Assembly (NCBI RefSeq): GCF_020921035.1 | Contig: NC_063150.1 | Span: forward strand, 5,890,001 to 5,954,000 | Length of the DNA: 64,000 nt | From: Rhodamnia argentea | Lineage: Eukaryota > Streptophyta > Magnoliopsida > Myrtales > Myrtaceae | Direction: 5' to 3' | Shown here: one piece after another, positions 61,848-64,000 of the stretch | Layout of the letters: each line of letters opens with the position of its first letter | Numbering within the stretch: the first letter of the stretch is position 1 | The notes under the pieces: model-generated | What the model was told of the DNA's origin: nothing | Databases searched by the model: none | Seen by the model: only the letters and a program-made list of their open reading frames with translations | Program-made: the position numbers and the translations under genes

Positions 61848-61857
61848 TTTATATAGG
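61848..61857 (+). promoter_or_regulatory. TATA box of the response-regulator gene
   Basis: TTTATATAGG lies 120 bp upstream of the ATG at 61978, at the usual distance for a plant promoter with a short leader. Confidence 0.55.
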
Positions 61858-61977
61858 ATTCCCATTAGTTTGGCAGTGACAAACTCTCTAGTCCATTACA
61901 ACCACTATAGCACATATCAAGTGGTCTGAAGCCGAGAAGAGAGAAGAAATTCCAGTACATAGGTACATAGAAAGGGA

Positions 61978-62481
61978 ATGCCGAAAAGTCAATTTCTTGG
62001 AGTCTTCTTGAATGGTGAGGTCACTGCGCTAGTGGTTGACGACCACAAGGTGAGCCAAATAATTCACCACCAGCTCCTGAACTTTTTTGGAATCAAGAAC
62101 CATGTTGTTGGAAACAGGAAAGAGGCCATTGAAATCCCCTACTCGGGAAAGAAATTCGACCTCATTCTCATGGACAGGGACATGCCTGTCTTAAATGGCA
62201 TAGAGGTACTGTCAACTTTCCTATGACTAAGAGCGCAATAAAGCCAAAGTTCGAAGCAAGAGCCATTAATTTTTTGGGAGATTTTTACTTTCGACTTTTA
62301 ACAGGCGACGAAGAAGCTGCGAGATATGGGCGTTAGGAGCACGATCGCTGGTGTTTCTTCTCACTCAATATCAGAAGAGAGGCAAGAATTCTTTGAAGCA
62401 GGTCTTGATGACTGTCACGAGAAGCCTTTGACAGCTGCTAAGCTCCTCTCTGTTGTCAGCAAGATCAAGTCCAAGGCGTGA
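61978..62481 (+). CDS. Type-C two-component response regulator (ARR22/ARR24-like)
   Basis: Two exons, 61978-62205 and 62305-62481, phase 0; 134 residues. The whole protein is one receiver domain: acidic pair Asp21-Asp22 (ALVVDDHKVSQ), phospho-acceptor Asp66 in LILMDRDMPVLNGIE, Ser94 at the switch position, and Lys116 in HEKPL. The MDRDMPVxNGIEATKKLR block and lack of any output domain place it with plant type-C regulators. These act late in cytokinin phosphorelays and may drain phosphate from histidine-phosphotransfer proteins. All catalytic residues are present. The intron directly after GIE fits the class. Duplicated non-coding units flank the gene on both sides, and clustering of such genes is common. 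Confidence 0.9.
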
Positions 62482-62696
62482 AACTTCATGGCATTACTGA
62501 CCAGTCATTGTTCCTTTGAGATGCTGCTGTTGTTAGATAGAGTGTTCAGCATGAGAAAATGTAGCATATTTTTCCTCTTTATGAGTCTTGCTGAAGCTTT
62601 CTTCTTTGCTCTCTCTCCTGCTAAGAGAGCATGATCTTGACTCAATCAAATGCTAGGGATATTAAAGCTTTGCAGTAACAATTCATCCACAAATTG

Positions 62697-63010
62697 CACT
62701 TAAGTTGGACAGCAACAGCTACAATTTTGCCAAGTTCTTGTAGGCATTATGGATCTTTTCTTGCAATTTCCTGAAAACTCGACAAAGAACGATGACATCT
62801 CTTTGTGAAAATTGTTCATCAGACACTCGTTGTTAGACAAGTTTTCCTTTCTGTTGAAACTAAACATGTGACCTTCTGGTTGGTCAAGCACTGTAATAGC
62901 AAAAGAAGCGTGCGATGATTTTTTTTCTTTTTCTTTTTCCTCTTTCTGATGGAAGATTGAACAGTATAATGGTACAGGACAATGAGCTCAAAGTTCTCCT
63001 ATGTTCTGAG
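62697..63010 (+). repeat. Duplicated non-coding unit, partial copy
   Basis: Matches 59785-60015: AAGTTCTTG.AGG.AT, CAATTTCCTG.AAAACTCGAC, TTAGACAAGTTTTCCTTT, GGT.GGTCAAGCACTG.A. A T-rich insertion at about 62920 interrupts it, and it then continues with CAATGAGCTCAA. It sits just after the response-regulator gene. Confidence 0.6.
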
Positions 63011-63027
63011 GAGTATTAACTTCAAAG

Positions 63028-63990
63028 AAGTAATGAATGCGGGAGTCAACAGCTGCATCAAGAGGCCGCTGCACCTACAAACTTTGGCTGCGATCCTGGC
63101 TTAGATTGACAGCCAGCTGAACCATTAATGGGTGTCTGATGAGCAATTCTGGGGCTCCACTGTCCCCCTCAGTGTCTCTGAAGTTACGTAATAAGAGTCA
63201 GTCTCGGGAATAAGCATCGATATAGTTACAACACCCTTATGCATCAGTGTTCATGTCAGTTTAAGAAGTAAGGATTCCCCTTTTCACAACTCTCCATTTA
63301 TATCTGGTTCCAACTTTATATTGCCATTCCAAACACGGCTTTCTGTTAATTCACCCGCGAAGTTGGTGCCTACAGACTCACCTTTCGTTTGCCGAGTGTG
63401 CTTAAGTTGGACTCGAACAGCTGTGTTCTTATTAACTTCAAGCAGGCATTACACATCTTTTCATGCGACTTCCTGCAAAACTAGAGTACCCATTTTGTCA
63501 AAACTCGACATACCACACCCTGTTTGGTCAGGAAGTGACATTATGAAGCGCCGGATGACCCTTTTAGAGCTCAATGTTCCTGCATGTCCTGTGCGCAAGG
63601 AAAAGATTTCTTTCATCCCGTGTAACCAGTATGAGTACTAGAACAGTTGAACGCCTCATTGCAAATTTACTTGAAATAACTCCCCGTCAACTTTCACAAC
63701 TCTAGGAAATAGGACTGACCTTGTACTCTTTGCATGCTGTACATATAAGATTCAGTTTCATACTTCATATATGACATGTAAGGAATGATGTGAGATAATG
63801 TACCAACATGTCTTCTCTCTTTCCGATCAGAAACCTTCAGATGCGCATTATATGTCTCTAGGAGCCAAATGTATTGTCCAATTCTACGATTTTGAACCCG
63901 AAATGCAAGTTTCCATCAGAAAGCAACCCCTGAGATTAATGCCTCGTGGTTATATCTGAAATATGGAGAAGTTACTGTAACTCAGTGTAT
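63028..63990 (+). repeat. Duplicated non-coding unit, copy 2
   Basis: Co-linear with 59505-60410 over nearly its whole length, with small insertions and deletions. It contains the marker phrases listed for copy 1. It runs almost to the right edge, so the material that follows copy 1 (the response-regulator promoter and gene) may be repeated beyond the window. Confidence 0.65.
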
Positions 63991-64000
63991 TGCTAATATT

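Noticed and set aside
61643..61879. 78-codon plus-strand frame just before the response regulator
   Set aside because: It spans the TATA box of that gene and has no family resemblance.
1..64000. CRISPR arrays, bacterial operons or phage modules
   Set aside because: The genes are intron-bearing plant genes; the regular repeats seen are foldback transposon arms, not spacer arrays.

Overview
The window is nuclear DNA from a flowering plant, probably a woody eudicot. It has intron-rich plant genes with GT-AG introns, plastid-targeted proteins, a fasciclin arabinogalactan protein, an SnRK1 beta subunit and a plant type-C response regulator, separated by long AT-rich intergenic DNA full of MITE-like and LTR debris. 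The repeat style would fit Myrtales, but the genus cannot be fixed by eye. There is no operon logic; each gene has its own promoter.

Layout: 0-8.3 kb is mostly repeats: a possible minus-strand gene 5' end at the left edge, a broken STE20-type kinase fragment, a Ty3/gypsy-like LTR, a MULE-type MITE and two oppositely oriented foldback elements. 8.6-12.1 kb holds a Nudix hydrolase gene whose first exon looks like an organelle transit peptide; its first intron carries a hAT element. 14.1-18.3 kb holds a ten-exon plastidic glucose-6-phosphate dehydrogenase (G6PDH) with an altered substrate-binding loop. 20.5-21.9 kb (minus) holds an FLA1/FLA2-type fasciclin protein. 24.5-31.7 kb is repeats. 31.8-32.2 kb is a broken second copy of the G6PDH gene. 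32.5-33.2 kb (minus) is an unrecognised two-helix membrane protein. 34.5-46.5 kb is nearly all mobile-element DNA (MULE-type, LINE, LTR, PIF/Harbinger, nested insertion, tandem duplication). 48.2-52.4 kb holds an SnRK1 beta subunit; 53.3-53.9 kb (minus) a three-exon, 122-residue plastid-targeted single-helix protein. 55.6-56.8 kb holds foldback elements. 58.9-59.4 kb is a degenerate zinc-knuckle gene. 59.5-64 kb holds a type-C response regulator flanked by duplicated non-coding units.

Coding models were assembled by hand from exon phase and family resemblance. Every multi-exon gene reported keeps reading frame across all junctions. The genes belong to different pathways (nucleotide-sugar and cofactor clearance, plastid NADPH supply, cell-wall and surface glycoprotein, energy-stress kinase signalling, two-component signalling), and nothing suggests they form one system. 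The points most worth following up are the G6PDH with Lys-to-Glu and Tyr-to-His changes in its substrate loop (with a nearby relic sharing the Gly-Glu), the transit-peptide exon of the Nudix gene, two conserved-looking uncharacterised proteins, and several transposons whose ends and target-site duplications are visible.
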